Shown in pieces: positions 45,730 to 57,800 of a stretch of 64,000 nt of DNA. The stretch is from Owenia fusiformis. Its lineage: Eukaryota; Annelida; Polychaeta; Sabellida; Oweniidae. Location: the NCBI GenBank assembly GCA_903813345.2, contig CAIIXF020000008.1:9515278-9579277 (forward strand). Reading direction: 5' to 3'. A model generated the notes under the pieces. The model made no database searches and had not been told where the DNA came from. It was given only the letters and a program-made list of their open reading frames with translations. Within the stretch, counting starts at the first letter, position 1. The number at the start of each line of letters is the position of its first letter. A program made the translations under genes and the position numbers.

Positions 45730-46060
45730 TATGTGACTAGGCCATTACAATAGGTCGAAAATTGATGACTAATAGCTTTATGTAGAAAATCAAATTGTCT
45801 AACCTTTTAGCATGGTAAGTGTTTCGTTTATTTTGTGAACATAAAGCTACAGAGCTTCAGTCATTTTTGAAAATGATTTTTCGCCTCCTGTGTTACTCCA
45901 ACTGGAGAGGTTTCTTGAAAATTGTCACTTTGGAAACCAATAACTTTTTTAATGTGAAGAAAGATATTGATCTTTAATAGTTTTTTCTTTACATATTATG
46001 AAAATACAAATCCAAACATAAAGAGGCCTGTTAAACACATAATCCAATAGTGGTGGTGGT

Positions 46061-46084
46061 GGGGGGGGGGGGGGGGGGGGGGGG
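46061..46084 (+). repeat. Poly-G run, 24 bases
   Basis: 24 consecutive G after tggtggtggt. Could form a G-quadruplex; the length may be inexact in the assembly. Confidence 0.8.
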
Positions 46085-46455
46085 TAGGGCTCCCAAACTT
46101 TTGGAGGTAGTGTTAATTGTGTGTATTAATACAAAAATGTGTTTATGTGAAGAACCTTAATGAAGAGGGGGATTTGTGAATGATATAAAAAATAGAACAC
46201 ATGGTCACCAAATCCTGGCTACGCCATTGAAACCTATCTTCACTTATAACTTTGATGACAGGCCATTTTGGATACCCCCATATACTCCAGGCACCTCTCA
46301 GGCAGTAACACAATATGGTACACATGTAATATGTATTTAATTTTACTGCCATATCATAATTGTTGATAAAAATGTCATTTATACCATAAAAGTGCATATA
46401 TTTTGATTTACATCATTACTGTAGGAAAAGCAGATACACCATTTTTCACGCTTAA

Positions 46456-47059
46456 AGGAATATTCCTGGCCAGACCATTTCTCTCCTAATATGGTAGCTA
46501 TATAAGCATATATGTACTTTCCATATTTAGCAAAACAGGGAAAAATGTTTTGATATGGTCAATATCGATCACTTGAAAATGTAGTGCCGAATTCCAGTAG
46601 GCTGCCATCTTTTAATATTTCACTCAGGAAGTGATGTCATCGACTCTCAACTTTGCATATAACACTATAAGGAGCTATTTTAAGAATTACAAAACCAGCT
46701 GAATATTCTTTTTCAATTTTGTCTATGATTTAATCCTTCTAAAAGTCTCTTCTTTTATTCTAAGCTGACAAGCTTTGAACATATTTTTGCGCATAAAGTA
46801 AGGATCACTTGTCTAGAAGTGATATTGTGCTATTTTCCTATACTGTTATATACAAGGTCATGAAAGTTGAGAGTCGATGACATCACTTCCTGAGTAAAAT
46901 CTTAAAAGATGGCAGCTTACTGGAAATGAGCACTACATTTTTAAATTATCAATATTGACTATATTAAAACATTTCCCCATGTTTTGCTAAATATGGAAAG
47001 TATATATATGATTATAGCTATCACATCAGGATAGAAAAGGTTTGGCCAGGAATGTTCCT
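46456..47059. mobile_element. TTAA-flanked foldback MITE, 604 bp (piggyBac-like)
   Basis: Inverted ends aggaatattcctggccag and, in reverse, ctggccaggaatgttcct-type, with TTAA on both sides (46452-46455 and 47060-47063). The arms pair for about 250 bp each (gatgtcatcgactctcaact against agttgagagtcgatgacatc). TTAA duplication fits piggyBac or Kolobok-like elements. No transposase. Confidence 0.8.
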
Positions 47060-47860
47060 TTAACGGAGAATGGCTGTTAAGAGAATGACAGGTTTTATTA
47101 TATTATTTGTTTCTGTTGGTTAAAGTCATTTTGGTGTTTAGAATTTAATGATAATTAAAGAATTTAAGCTCTGGACTCAATGCACTTTGTGCTGAATTAT
47201 TCCTCTAAGGTGTTGTTTTCAAATCTGCATGATGCGCATATTTTGATCTCTTGCCTGTTCGTTTACATAAGTACTCTCACTTTCCAGAGGCTTTTATTTT
47301 ATATGATCCTAGTCTAAACCAGCCTGCATTTAGTTTTGTGTGATCTTTGGTGTATTACCCTGTAGTACAAATAAATAAAAAACTGCATAATAAAATTACA
47401 ACGACAACCATGTATTTTAAATAATCATTTATTTGAAACTTCTTCAATGGAATCATTTTCCAAATCTTCACGATATAAGGCTCACTGTTAACTTGTGTCT
47501 TAATTCCATTTTTTGAAATCTGAAGAACTTATTTTACTGCCCACAAATCTGAGGAATCAGGCTAAGGATTGTGCTCAAATATGAAAAAGTACTCTTTAAA
47601 ATATTTCTTCAGCTTTGCAAAAATAGAAATAGATGTAATATTTCAGAGTATTGCATCCTTGATTTGCTACAACATACAAACACAAACATCAAGCTGCAAA
47701 ACTGGTGCTTTTACATCATATCCATAGCAAATATAGCATTTTCATATTAAAAGGGGTCCATCAGTATCATGTTCTATCGGGAACTTTTGAATGCCTGATA
47801 GTCTCCCCTCCCAATGTGAGGTATCGTTACAGAGAATTCTTGGAAAAATATTCATTTATA

Positions 47861-47975
47861 CAGTGGAACCCATCTGAAGTAAACACTGCTGAGATTGGGA
47901 AAACACCTTCGCAAAACACCTTATTTGGGGGTGTTGCTTAATTAAGAGTGTTTTTCACATAGACAAGTTACACTG
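47861..47975. mobile_element. Tigger-like small MITE, 115 bp
   Basis: Ends cagtggaaccc and, reversed, cagtgtaactt; TA at 47859-47860 and 47976-47977. The interior (gaagtaaacactgctgag) resembles the gaacac motifs of 11217-11699. Confidence 0.72.
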
Positions 47976-49230
47976 TACTCTACTCCCTGTACTCAAAACT
48001 TAAACATTTCCAGTATTGCAGACTCTCCTGAAAATTGCACATTACATGTATAAGGTCACATGAGGATGATATGTTGAACTGGTCAGATTTTCTTAAATTC
48101 AGTCAGAATGTAATAAAAATGAGAATGCTGGGAAGGTCACCCATTGTCATTCGTAGGTGAAACTTTAGGTAGGCAAAGTGGGATGAAATTGAGACCTGTT
48201 TGTGCATGACATCAGCACTCCACTTTGCCTTCCTTAAGCTCCTCATTAAATATTGCACGGAAAAGTCAGAATTTTGAGTTTCCGGGGCTAAGCAAGAGCA
48301 TCATATTTCTATATTAGTTTAAATCATGGTTTTCTCACATCAAAATGTTAAATTTCAACATAAGTTATAAGAAACCTTATTTATTTATTCATTATGTGTG
48401 ATGCAAGTGTACCATATTCATCGCATAAGGCCCTTGCCAGACATACATATAATGCCCTTGCTGCGCTGCCCATTGTGTCATGGCCTCATTAGACATTGAT
48501 AGCATATCCTTATTATGCTGCTCTTGTTTACCAGAAATTGTGACCATATAATTCTAGTGCATCATAATATTTTGATCAATCAAAGAAAGTCAGTAATTTT
48601 GAAATGTCTCATTATACATATTCCTTTCATGCTAATATTCCGTCTCACATACTGTACATGTATATAAACTGTTTATGAACATACATTGTACATGTATAGC
48701 ATACATACATTGTATATTGACATACATTTTACATGTACTTCAATAATTTACGCTATATTATTACCTAATAAATTAATAAATAATGTGACTATAAATAATT
48801 ATTTTTAATAAATTAATAATAGTTATTTTTCATAAATAATTCGACTTTACACACATTTGATGCAATATGATGATTTATTTTACAAATCCATCATTAGATT
48901 TTAATAAATACATGTAGTGTATTTGTCATATAAGTCATGAAGATGCATTAAATGTAAATAACCTGAAAATGTCATATTGTATGATGATACATCATGATTT
49001 ATCTTGCATATCCTAATTTCACAGGTGAAATCCAAACAATAAATAGTAAATATCATATGTACCAAAAGGCAAGAAATTCAAGCACTTTTTCAATATTACA
49101 CAGAAAAAATGATCATACAATCAAATACAGATATCAAATTAAAATAATTTTATACCATACAATATAAATTGTAGCATTTGTATGAAACTTTAAATTATCC
49201 AAATAATCCATTGGTGACATATCAAGAATA

Positions 49231-49338
49231 GTGACTATGGGCCTTATATAATATATATGTTGCATTACACCATAGAGTGACAAAGTGACTATAGGCCTTA
49301 TATAATATATATGTTGCATTACACCATAGAGTGACAAA
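49231..49338. repeat. Two-copy tandem duplication, 54 bp
   Basis: gtgactatgggccttata at 49231 and gtgactataggccttata at 49285 begin near-identical 54-bp units. Confidence 0.9.
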
Positions 49339-50481
49339 GTGAGCATTTCATTTCTTCGTTGTGACTTTTAAATTACAATCAGTATCAAACAATTTGCACT
49401 AATAATACATGTATGAGACACCCTTTGTATGCTTACAAATAAAATAAAAAATAAATTTGTGAGACACCTTATGTATAATGGTACAGGAACCTTATTCCAC
49501 GTGAACACTGTACATCAATCACTTGTATAATAAATGTACTTTAATACATACATTTTTCATAGAAATATACACAAAACATGTAATTTTTATGTACATTATT
49601 TACATCTCAGTTTTCTGTATTTATAGTGCACAGATTTTTGAAATTCCATGCACTACGCTGCAGTGATTCTCAGTTTTATATTTTGTATTACATGATATAT
49701 AAATGCCATTTATGGTGTATTAATAAAGTAATAAGTAGCTATATCTATCATACACACCACTGGTAGACATAGTTTGTAATTTTTTATCAACTGGTAGGGC
49801 TAGGGCTTAACCATCCTTGGTCCAAGGGTACATTATATTTCAATTATCCCATAAGCTGGGACAGTGATTCCCGATCTTGAAGGATGGGCTTCAACACTAG
49901 ACTGGTTCAGCAGTAAATTTAAATTTTGAATAATCAAGAACTTTCCTAGTAGAGACTGTCTGATATCAAGTATTTTTATTATTTCTTTAAACCATTCCTT
50001 TTAGCATTTATTTGGTTATGGATAAGATAAATTCAAAATTGACCTTTAAACTCTAACACCCTGCTTATAAACCTTACCAGTCCAACATCACAAGCTCTGT
50101 ATACAAAAGGTGATATTACATTTACAAGGAAACATTTCAGAGGGCTAATTCAATTGTTCAAACAAGTCACAGTACATCCTACAATGTGAGAAGTGTTTAA
50201 AGTAATTCTGAGTGAAATTCATAACCAAGCACAATTACTTCTTGATATTTACCAAATAGACTTGCCCAACATAACTTCTCTACCCAATAAGAAAACTCAT
50301 TTTTACAATTGCCCAATCGAATAACTTCTTTATAATCAACCAACAAACTTCTTTACGATTGCCTAAAAGCATTATTAGTTATAACTTTCTTTTTCTGGCT
50401 GAATCATCAATTGAATTTAACAACTGGATTTCCTAAGACATTCATGCATTGTCCCTATCAATGGAGGACAATATTTACAAA

Positions 50482-50629
50482 CAAGGCATTAAAATGCAAA
50501 ATGTCACCACCTGCTGCCATTTGTTACAGACACCAACTGCTGAACATCAACCGCCAAATGCCGAACACCAACGACCAGGTATAAAAAAGTTGGAGGCGAT
50601 AACAATGTCACCACTTCTGGTGGTGACAT
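50482..50629 (-). mobile_element. Palindrome-headed repeat, short copy (GTCACCACC family)
   Basis: On the minus strand: head atgtcaccaccagaagtg plus gtgacat, tail ggtggtgacattttgcat then tttaatgccttg. Reversed relative to the copies in the 2DBD-NR introns. Confidence 0.65.
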
Positions 50630-51283
50630 AAAAACAGGAACATCCAACATTACAGTTGTACACATAGCATCAAATAAAAATAAATGACCATTTTTAATAT
50701 AATACATGTACAATTCGGAAGAATTATTTACACCAATATTCTAATAATGTTGATAAAAATTCAACTAAAATTCCCTGCAATTTTCATAATGAGCGGAGAT
50801 TGGCTATAAGTAAAATCTCACAATGGCGATGTGTAAGAATATAAATTGACAAGAGGAAAGGAATAGAAAATTGGATCTAAAATGTATGAAATACTCACTT
50901 CCACAGAAAAATCATACATTTAATACAAATTGTGGGGATTTAGTGAATTAACATGGCCATTGTGATATTTTAAGTATAGGTGGCGTATGAAAACATGTAC
51001 AAAATGAGTTTCAATTGAAGACTATATTCACTTATGATGAATAAATCGAATAGACAATTAATGGACAATCACTGAAAATCAAACTAAAAATCAAATAAAA
51101 AAATATACAAAACTAACATACTGGATAACTAAAAATACTGAAATGTTGGGACTAGGTCCATCCATATAAGTTTTCATTGAAAGTCAATAGGTTAACATTA
51201 CCTATAACATATATTGTCAGGGTAGGATATGATTTGCATCTATCCCTGATCCAAACTCAGCCATTTGTTTTGTGCTGCCCTCT

Positions 51284-51289
51284 TTTATT
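51284..51289 (-). terminator. Candidate polyadenylation signal of Jagged gene
   Basis: aataaa on the minus strand, about 120 bp after the stop codon. Other AATAAA-like sites occur further on in this AT-rich DNA, so the true site is uncertain. Confidence 0.35.
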
Positions 51290-51410
51290 ATATTCCTCCA
51301 TGTATGGTGATTTTCCATACAGCTTGTGTTTTTAACACAAGTTGCATAAATATGTTGATGAAAATAATAAATACTGCTCAATATTACGAGCACTGTACAC
51401 AATGTAGACG

Positions 51411-51850
51411 CTACGCGATTAAATCTCGTTCATCTCTGTCTGTAAGTGTTCTTGACAACTCAACATTTATATTTTTAGGAGTTCTTGGTAATTTCATTGG
51501 AGGATTATTTTTAGATGCATCATTGTTTGTATCTTTTTGTCCCAGGGCCCTCCTACAGGGACTTTTTTCATATTTTTCTAAGTCAATCTCGATCAATTCC
51601 TGGCTACTCTGTTTCAGTGTCCCTCCACCTTTATCTGTTCCAAACAATGGATTTCTGTAGCGGCGTAGATTTTCTTCATTTTCTACATTTTCAAGTTTAT
51701 TATTTTGTTCTTCAATACGAATATGGACTCCACGTTCACGATGTGGCCTTTTGCGTCTCCGCCTATTGTGATATAGGATGATGATGATGATCGCAATGAG
51801 ACCTAGGATTCCCATTATTGAACACAAGAGTGGAATCAAATAAGATGCAC
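51411..51850 (-). CDS. Jagged last exon: transmembrane helix and cytoplasmic tail
   Basis: Residues 629-774 and stop (TAG, 51411-51413). [18 protein letters not shown] and following isoleucines form the membrane helix; RRRRKR follows. The tail carries [16 protein letters not shown], a Lys/Asn-rich part and [13 protein letters not shown] at the end. The TL-x-DRDE motif resembles the YTLVDREE of JAG1. The last four residues DLIA could bind a class II PDZ domain, as EYIV does in JAG1. Acceptor ttttcag, 51851-51857. Confidence 0.95.
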
Positions 51851-54800
51851 CTGAAAATTTAGTTAATTTAATTAATTTAGTACAGAATCTTCCAAGAAAA
51901 AATATGTAATTTACACAATACATCAAATACTAATCTGGTATTGGTCATGTCAAATATAGAATATGTCATGTCAAATATAGTATGGGTCATGTCAAATATG
52001 GTATGAGTCATGTTAAATCTGGTATTTGTCATGTCAAATATAGTATGGGTCATGTCAAATCTGGTATGGGTCATGTTGAATATGGTACGGGTCACATTAA
52101 ATATAGTATATGTCATGTCAAATATGGTATGAGTCATGTTAAATCTGGTATTGGTCAAGTCAAATATGGTATGGGTCATGTTAAATCTGGTATTTGTCAT
52201 GTCAAATATAGTATGGGTCATGTCAAATATGGTATGGGTCATTTTAAATCTGGTATATGACATGTCAAATATAGTATGGGTCATGTCAAATCTGGTATGG
52301 GTCATGTCAAATCTGGTACGGGTCATGTCAAATATGGTATGGGTCATGTTAAATCTGGTATTGGTCATGTCAAATATAGTATGGGTCATGTCAAATCTGG
52401 TATGGGTCATGTTGAATATGGTACGGGTCACATTAAATATGGTATATGTCATGTCAAATATGGTATGAGTCATGTTAAATCTGGTATTGGTCAAGTCAAA
52501 TATGGTATGGGTCATGTCAAATGTGGTATGAGTCCTGTCAAATCCGGTATTGGTTATGTCAAATCTGGTGTGTGCCTGGTATGGGTCGTGTTGAATATGG
52601 TATGGGTCATGTTGATTTCAACATTTTCTCATTTGTTTTATTACTTTTATGACATATCATATGATGTAATAAATATATCTTTCAAATAATTTCATTGATA
52701 TCAACAAGGATGAATGATATCCATTGAAACATTTATAGTTCAAAGAAAGTGTATATTTCATTTGTACGAATGTACTTACCATGATGCACAGTAGTATTCA
52801 TATATGTAGTTTCAACCTTAACTTCTATTACAGCAGCTAGTGCGCTACTATTGCTGAGTTTGCGACTGATGTAGTTTGATAATTTGTCAACAGTGGTCAT
52901 TAGATATGTCCGTGGCTTGGTATCCTCTTCTTCTGCCTCTGTAGATGTTGCTACAACTGTTGTTTTGGTCGACTGAAAAAATAGCTTTTCAATGAATAAA
53001 AATAAGTCTATAATAAGATGGCATTATAGGCTGAAACAATCATATAAATATGTGCATACATATACCATATAACATATACATTATTCATTTTAGTATGTTT
53101 AATGTGCTGAATTAATTGATGAGGTATTGATGTGCTATATTAACCATTATTGTTATTCATCTCTTACATTATCCTATATTTTTGGGATTACTGGTATGTC
53201 TTTATATTTTGCTTGATTTGGGCTGCGTTTTGAATGCCTGTGGCGCAAGCCAATTGTGTAATATTTATATGAGTTTTCTAACCAGATATCACGAAAATGA
53301 TCACTAAGCCCTATGGAGCGAATAGCATGGTCACATGTTTTCAACAAAAACAGCTCATCCATCCAAGCGCACTAACACTGCTTAATAAACCAAGGGTGTC
53401 TTTCAAAAGAATTATGTGAGTGTAGGTGCGCTTGGATGAGCTGTTTTTATTGAAAACTTGTGACCATGTAATTTATAATTGCACAGCAGAGTTTATTGTA
53501 TTTTTCTTGATACCCAGGGAGAAATCATATTAAATATTATGCAAATGACTTGCGCCGGGGCAGTTCAAAAACGCAGCCTTGGTGTCAGTGAACTCATAAG
53601 GAGAACAATGGGACCACTAGTGAATAGCTACAGGTATAAAAACAACCTTTAACATTGTTGTGTAGACATGATCTATTTCCTCAAATCAACAGTAGTTCAA
53701 CTAAGTAAAATTATTGATTCGTATATCATATATTGGAGCTTACCAAAGTAACTTCTATTGTATCAGAGTGGCCTGTTTGGCGATCACACAGGATTATTAG
53801 TTCGTCTTGATGTAGCATAGAGTGCAGCACTGGTAGCTCTCGGAGATGATCACAAATCGCTTCCACCGAGATGCCCTAATAAACATGTACACAATAATCT
53901 TATAATGCATAACTGCTTGGAAAAAATAAATATGAAATTTTAATGTGAGCACTTTTTTCAAACTTAAGTCTGCATCAAGCCCCTATTTTGCCCTCTCCAA
54001 TTATCTCACTTCCAGTCTCAATTGTTCAGCTTTGAGTAACAGGTGGTGGCACACTGACGTCGTACATGACTGAAACAGCTATTCTTGGTATGCTTTTGAA
54101 ACAAATCTGTTTTGGTAGATGTGGTTAATTCAAACATGTTTTAATCTCTTATTTTAATCTTTAATTCTTGTTCATACAAAATGAAAATAGCAAGAGAGAG
54201 GAGTTAACAAAATACATGCATATCATGTAAGTGAATCGAGCAATTGAAACAATTGGTTTGAGTCCAGATATTTCCATTTTAATATTCTGGTCTTGTAGTT
54301 CTGCTACAAGTCCTTGTAATTCACCCATCCCCGAAAACACCTCACCTCCAAAGAAGTGAAAAAGGTAAAGGGTGGGAGAGTTCAGAGACTTGACACAAGA
54401 GTTACTTTGATGGTAAAAAGATTATGGTTCTAAGTCGTAATGATCTGCCCTTATGACCTGAGAATGTATAAATCAATGATGTTTATCAATTTGATTTCCA
54501 CTTAATATGTATTCAATTGTAAACTCAGACACATCATCAATTATAAAACCCTCCTTTAATGATATTCAAAAACAATTTCAACGCTGTAATATGAAAACAT
54601 CCTTATCTTCTTGATTCAAAATAAAATGAAAAAAATCAATATTGACTTACTGTTGGCATTTTAGATTTATCAAAAATCAGTGTTATTTTTGCGCAACTGT
54701 TGGGTGTGATGTCATTATTGGGAATGCAGGTTGTATCAATCCCATAAGGCACGGGATCTGTGATTCTGTCTAGAGCCTTACATTGGCCCCAGGGGAGACA

Positions 54801-57800
54801 AGGTGGTGTGAAGCATGTCTGGTGTGTCTGAACGACACAAGTTTGTCCTGGAATACAGATTTCTACTGGCTCTGAAATGTTTGGGTGAGAGAGGCAGTTT
54901 TTCGGTCCGCACCATATCTGAAAATAAATCATCATAAGTTTTTAATAAGTATTTCTATGTTTTACTTGTTTTGCATTTACCATAGAGCAATACAGTGTGG
55001 TATAATATTTCATCAGAAAATGCTGGATTTTGTTTGTATTGAATCATGTAAAAGGAGGGTACATGCAAATGAAATCCTAATACAATGGCAAAGAGGATTT
55101 CAGTAATAAGTTGAACCTCCTTCCCTTTATAACTAAAAAAATTACTACCATTTTAACAAAGACATGCATGAATATGGTCATATAGTCTTGCTTCAAATAC
55201 TTGCTCCCCCGCCCTACACACCTCACATACGGAGATAAAAATACAGTATACCATAATTCTAACATGTTAGTGATGAGATCATGCTTGTAAGGGCCTTGAC
55301 TTTTCATAACATTCTGACCGCACAAATGCATCGTGACCTTTCACTATGATCACTGTTCCACAACTAGTTACTTTGACGGAATGTCAATGTAACAAGATGG
55401 CTCAACTTCCGGAGTTCGATTTCGGTAAGATTTTTTGTTTTCTCGATTTAAACCTACTTATAAGTCAAGTCGCAGTTTATAATTTGGCACAACGTTAGAC
55501 GATATATAACAAGGCTTTGGAAAATGCCTTCGGTTTTGAACTTATTCTTTAAACGAAGCAGTTATTCATTCATTTAGTCACTTGCTTTTGTTACATTGAC
55601 GTAAGACCATTATATTACCAATGTTACTTTGACTCAGACACATGGTTACTTTGACAGATAATGTTGTGAACATGTTGTGTTTATGTCGTTTTGTTCCAAT
55701 GAGGTTCGGAAAGTTGTTTCATTTCACTCTGGAAACATGATATCAAGAACAAAACAAGTGTTTGATGTGTTTTCTAAAACAATATAGATGAAATTATATA
55801 TATATTTTCCAATTATATTGTTACCTTTCAAAAGATGACCATTAAATTGACAATGTGTAAAATTTTCAGAATTTTTTGATGACAGGTTTAAGAGAAACGT
55901 GGGTTCAAAAAGTTCACCATATCGATACCCATCTTTTCAAGATATGGGAGTCACTCAAAGAACCAGTGAATGTATCATCCTGGCTGCCAAGACTCCCTAG
56001 AATATACATGGCGTATGTGAATATAATTGCCATGAAGATACGTCAATGTAACACATGTAAAACTGATACGTCAAAGTAACATAAGCTATTCTAGGCCCCA
56101 TCCTATTTCTGCTATTTATAAATGATCTCCCAGAGGTCATCCAATCAAAATGTTATATTTATGCTGACGATACTTCTATATATGTCCCCGTTCACAACTT
56201 ATAAAATGTTTTAACATCAAATACATTACTACAACATGATCTAGACAATGTCTATGACTGGTCAAGGGTTTGGGGGCTTAACTTTAAGCCCACGAAAACC
56301 AAAGAGATAATTTTTTCCAAATCTATTCAAAATGTAAGAAACTTTCCTATTTTGACCTTGAGCAACAGAATAATTGAAAGAGTAAATTATCATAAACATC
56401 TTGGAGTTATCTTAGATAACCACCTTGACTTCAAAGAACATATAGCCCAGCTAAAAGTCAAAATTGATAAAATGCTAAATCCACTTACAGCATTGAAAAA
56501 TAAAATTTCATCCAAACACCTTGAAAGAATGTACTTATCGTTCATTTTGCCAAAATTAGAATTCGGATCAATCTTTTATAATTGTTCACCACATTATACC
56601 CTAAATACCTTGGATAGGTTACACTACAGAGCTGCCTTGTTAGTCTCTGGGGCCATTAAGGGCTCCTCTGAAATCAAAGTCTTAAATTCACTTAACTGGA
56701 AGACACTAAGTCAGAGAAGAGAAGAAAAAATGGCAACTCTAATGTATAAGGTATCCAAAAACAAGACTCCTAGTTACGTACAATCTATATACAATGAACT
56801 TAAAAATCCAGGTACAGAGCGTGTACTTCATGCCCAGCACGAATATAATATTCCAGCAAAATCTTCAATGAAATTTACAAACTCTCCTGCCATAGCACCA
56901 ATAAGAATATGGAAAATGATTTCACCTGAAGTTAAACGCAGCCCCTCAATATCAGCCTTCAAGTCAAGGTATAAGAAAACCAAATATAACCAAAACCCTA
57001 GGTCTGTGTTGACAACAAAATTGAACTTAAATCGATCTATTGAAATTAAACTAAACCGTTTAAGAGCAGACCTAGCACTTAAATCAGACTTTTTTAGGCA
57101 TAATTTCAACAACTATCCAGACCCAAGTTGCCCTTGTGGACATGCCCAGCAAACCAAGTCCCATTTATTACTTTACTGCCCTCTATCAACTGGAACAAGG
57201 TCAATCTTTACCCAAAAACTACAAGAGCTGCAAAATTTTAACTTTAAAGAATTTGCCAGTCTAAATAGTGTAGATAAAGTCCACACCATACTTTTTGGAG
57301 ATCATAAGTTCTCAGATAAATGTAATGCTGATATTATGAACCTTACGGCAAATTTTGTTGATTCTATCATTTAGCATTAGCCTCAACATTTCATCACCAT
57401 CATCATCACTATTGTTATCATCATCTCAACTGTGGCCACTGAGACTCTTATAAACAATACATTTACAATACATGTTTGAAACCATTTATATCAACTTTAT
57501 TTTGCTACTTTTATTTAATAGGGAGGCCAACAATGTAATTTTACCTCGGCCTTCCTAGTATGTTAAATATTGTTATATAAAATTATGCAAAGAAATAAAA
57601 CTTAACCTTAAAAAAAAAAAAAAAACTTAAGCTAAAAATCATGAATTCGTCTTAGTAACATTGGTCTTACGTCAATGTAACAAAAGCGAGTGACTAAATG
57701 TATTATAACTTCTTCGTTTAAACGGTAAACTTCAAACCGAAGACATTTTTAAAGCCAAGATACATCGTCTAACATTGTGCCGATTTAAAATCTGCGACTT

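Larger units (their letters stand above)
42518..45744. mobile_element. GC-rich TIR element (possibly PIF/Harbinger MITE), split by an LTR retrotransposon
   Basis: Left end tggcctagtcacatagcc then cggccgatg; the right end is its reverse complement, with the LTR element inserted 14 bp from the right terminus. Flanked by TTA on both sides (42515-42517 and 45745-45747). TTA fits the TWA target of PIF/Harbinger elements. The original element is 673 bp, strikingly GC-rich in an AT-rich window, with many cggccg and ccgagctc motifs. The overlapping ORFs on both strands reflect low stop density, not genes. Confidence 0.72.
29194..51410. other. Region between the two convergent genes, about 22 kb
   Basis: Includes the 3' UTRs of both genes at its ends. 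No ORF resembles a host gene. The repeats found are listed separately. Stretches with nothing recognised: 30010-31225, 32080-32465, 33500-33915, 34100-35500, 38100-38850, 39345-42515, 45750-46050, 47090-47850, 47980-49220, 49340-50475 and 50640-51280. Confidence 0.6.

Noticed and set aside
51265-51781. Plus-strand ORFs of 131 and 88 residues
   Set aside because: They are antisense shadows of the last Jagged exon.
51877-52515. 212-residue minus-strand ORF of DMTHTIF repeats and plus-strand MGHVKYG ORFs
   Set aside because: By-products of the 21-bp minisatellite, which keeps frames open on both strands; located in a Jagged intron.
54885-55106. Plus-strand ORF overlapping the Jagged cysteine-rich exon
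   Set aside because: Antisense frame of a confirmed exon plus intron.
56828-57112. 94-residue minus-strand ORF
   Set aside because: Shadow of the LINE coding frame.
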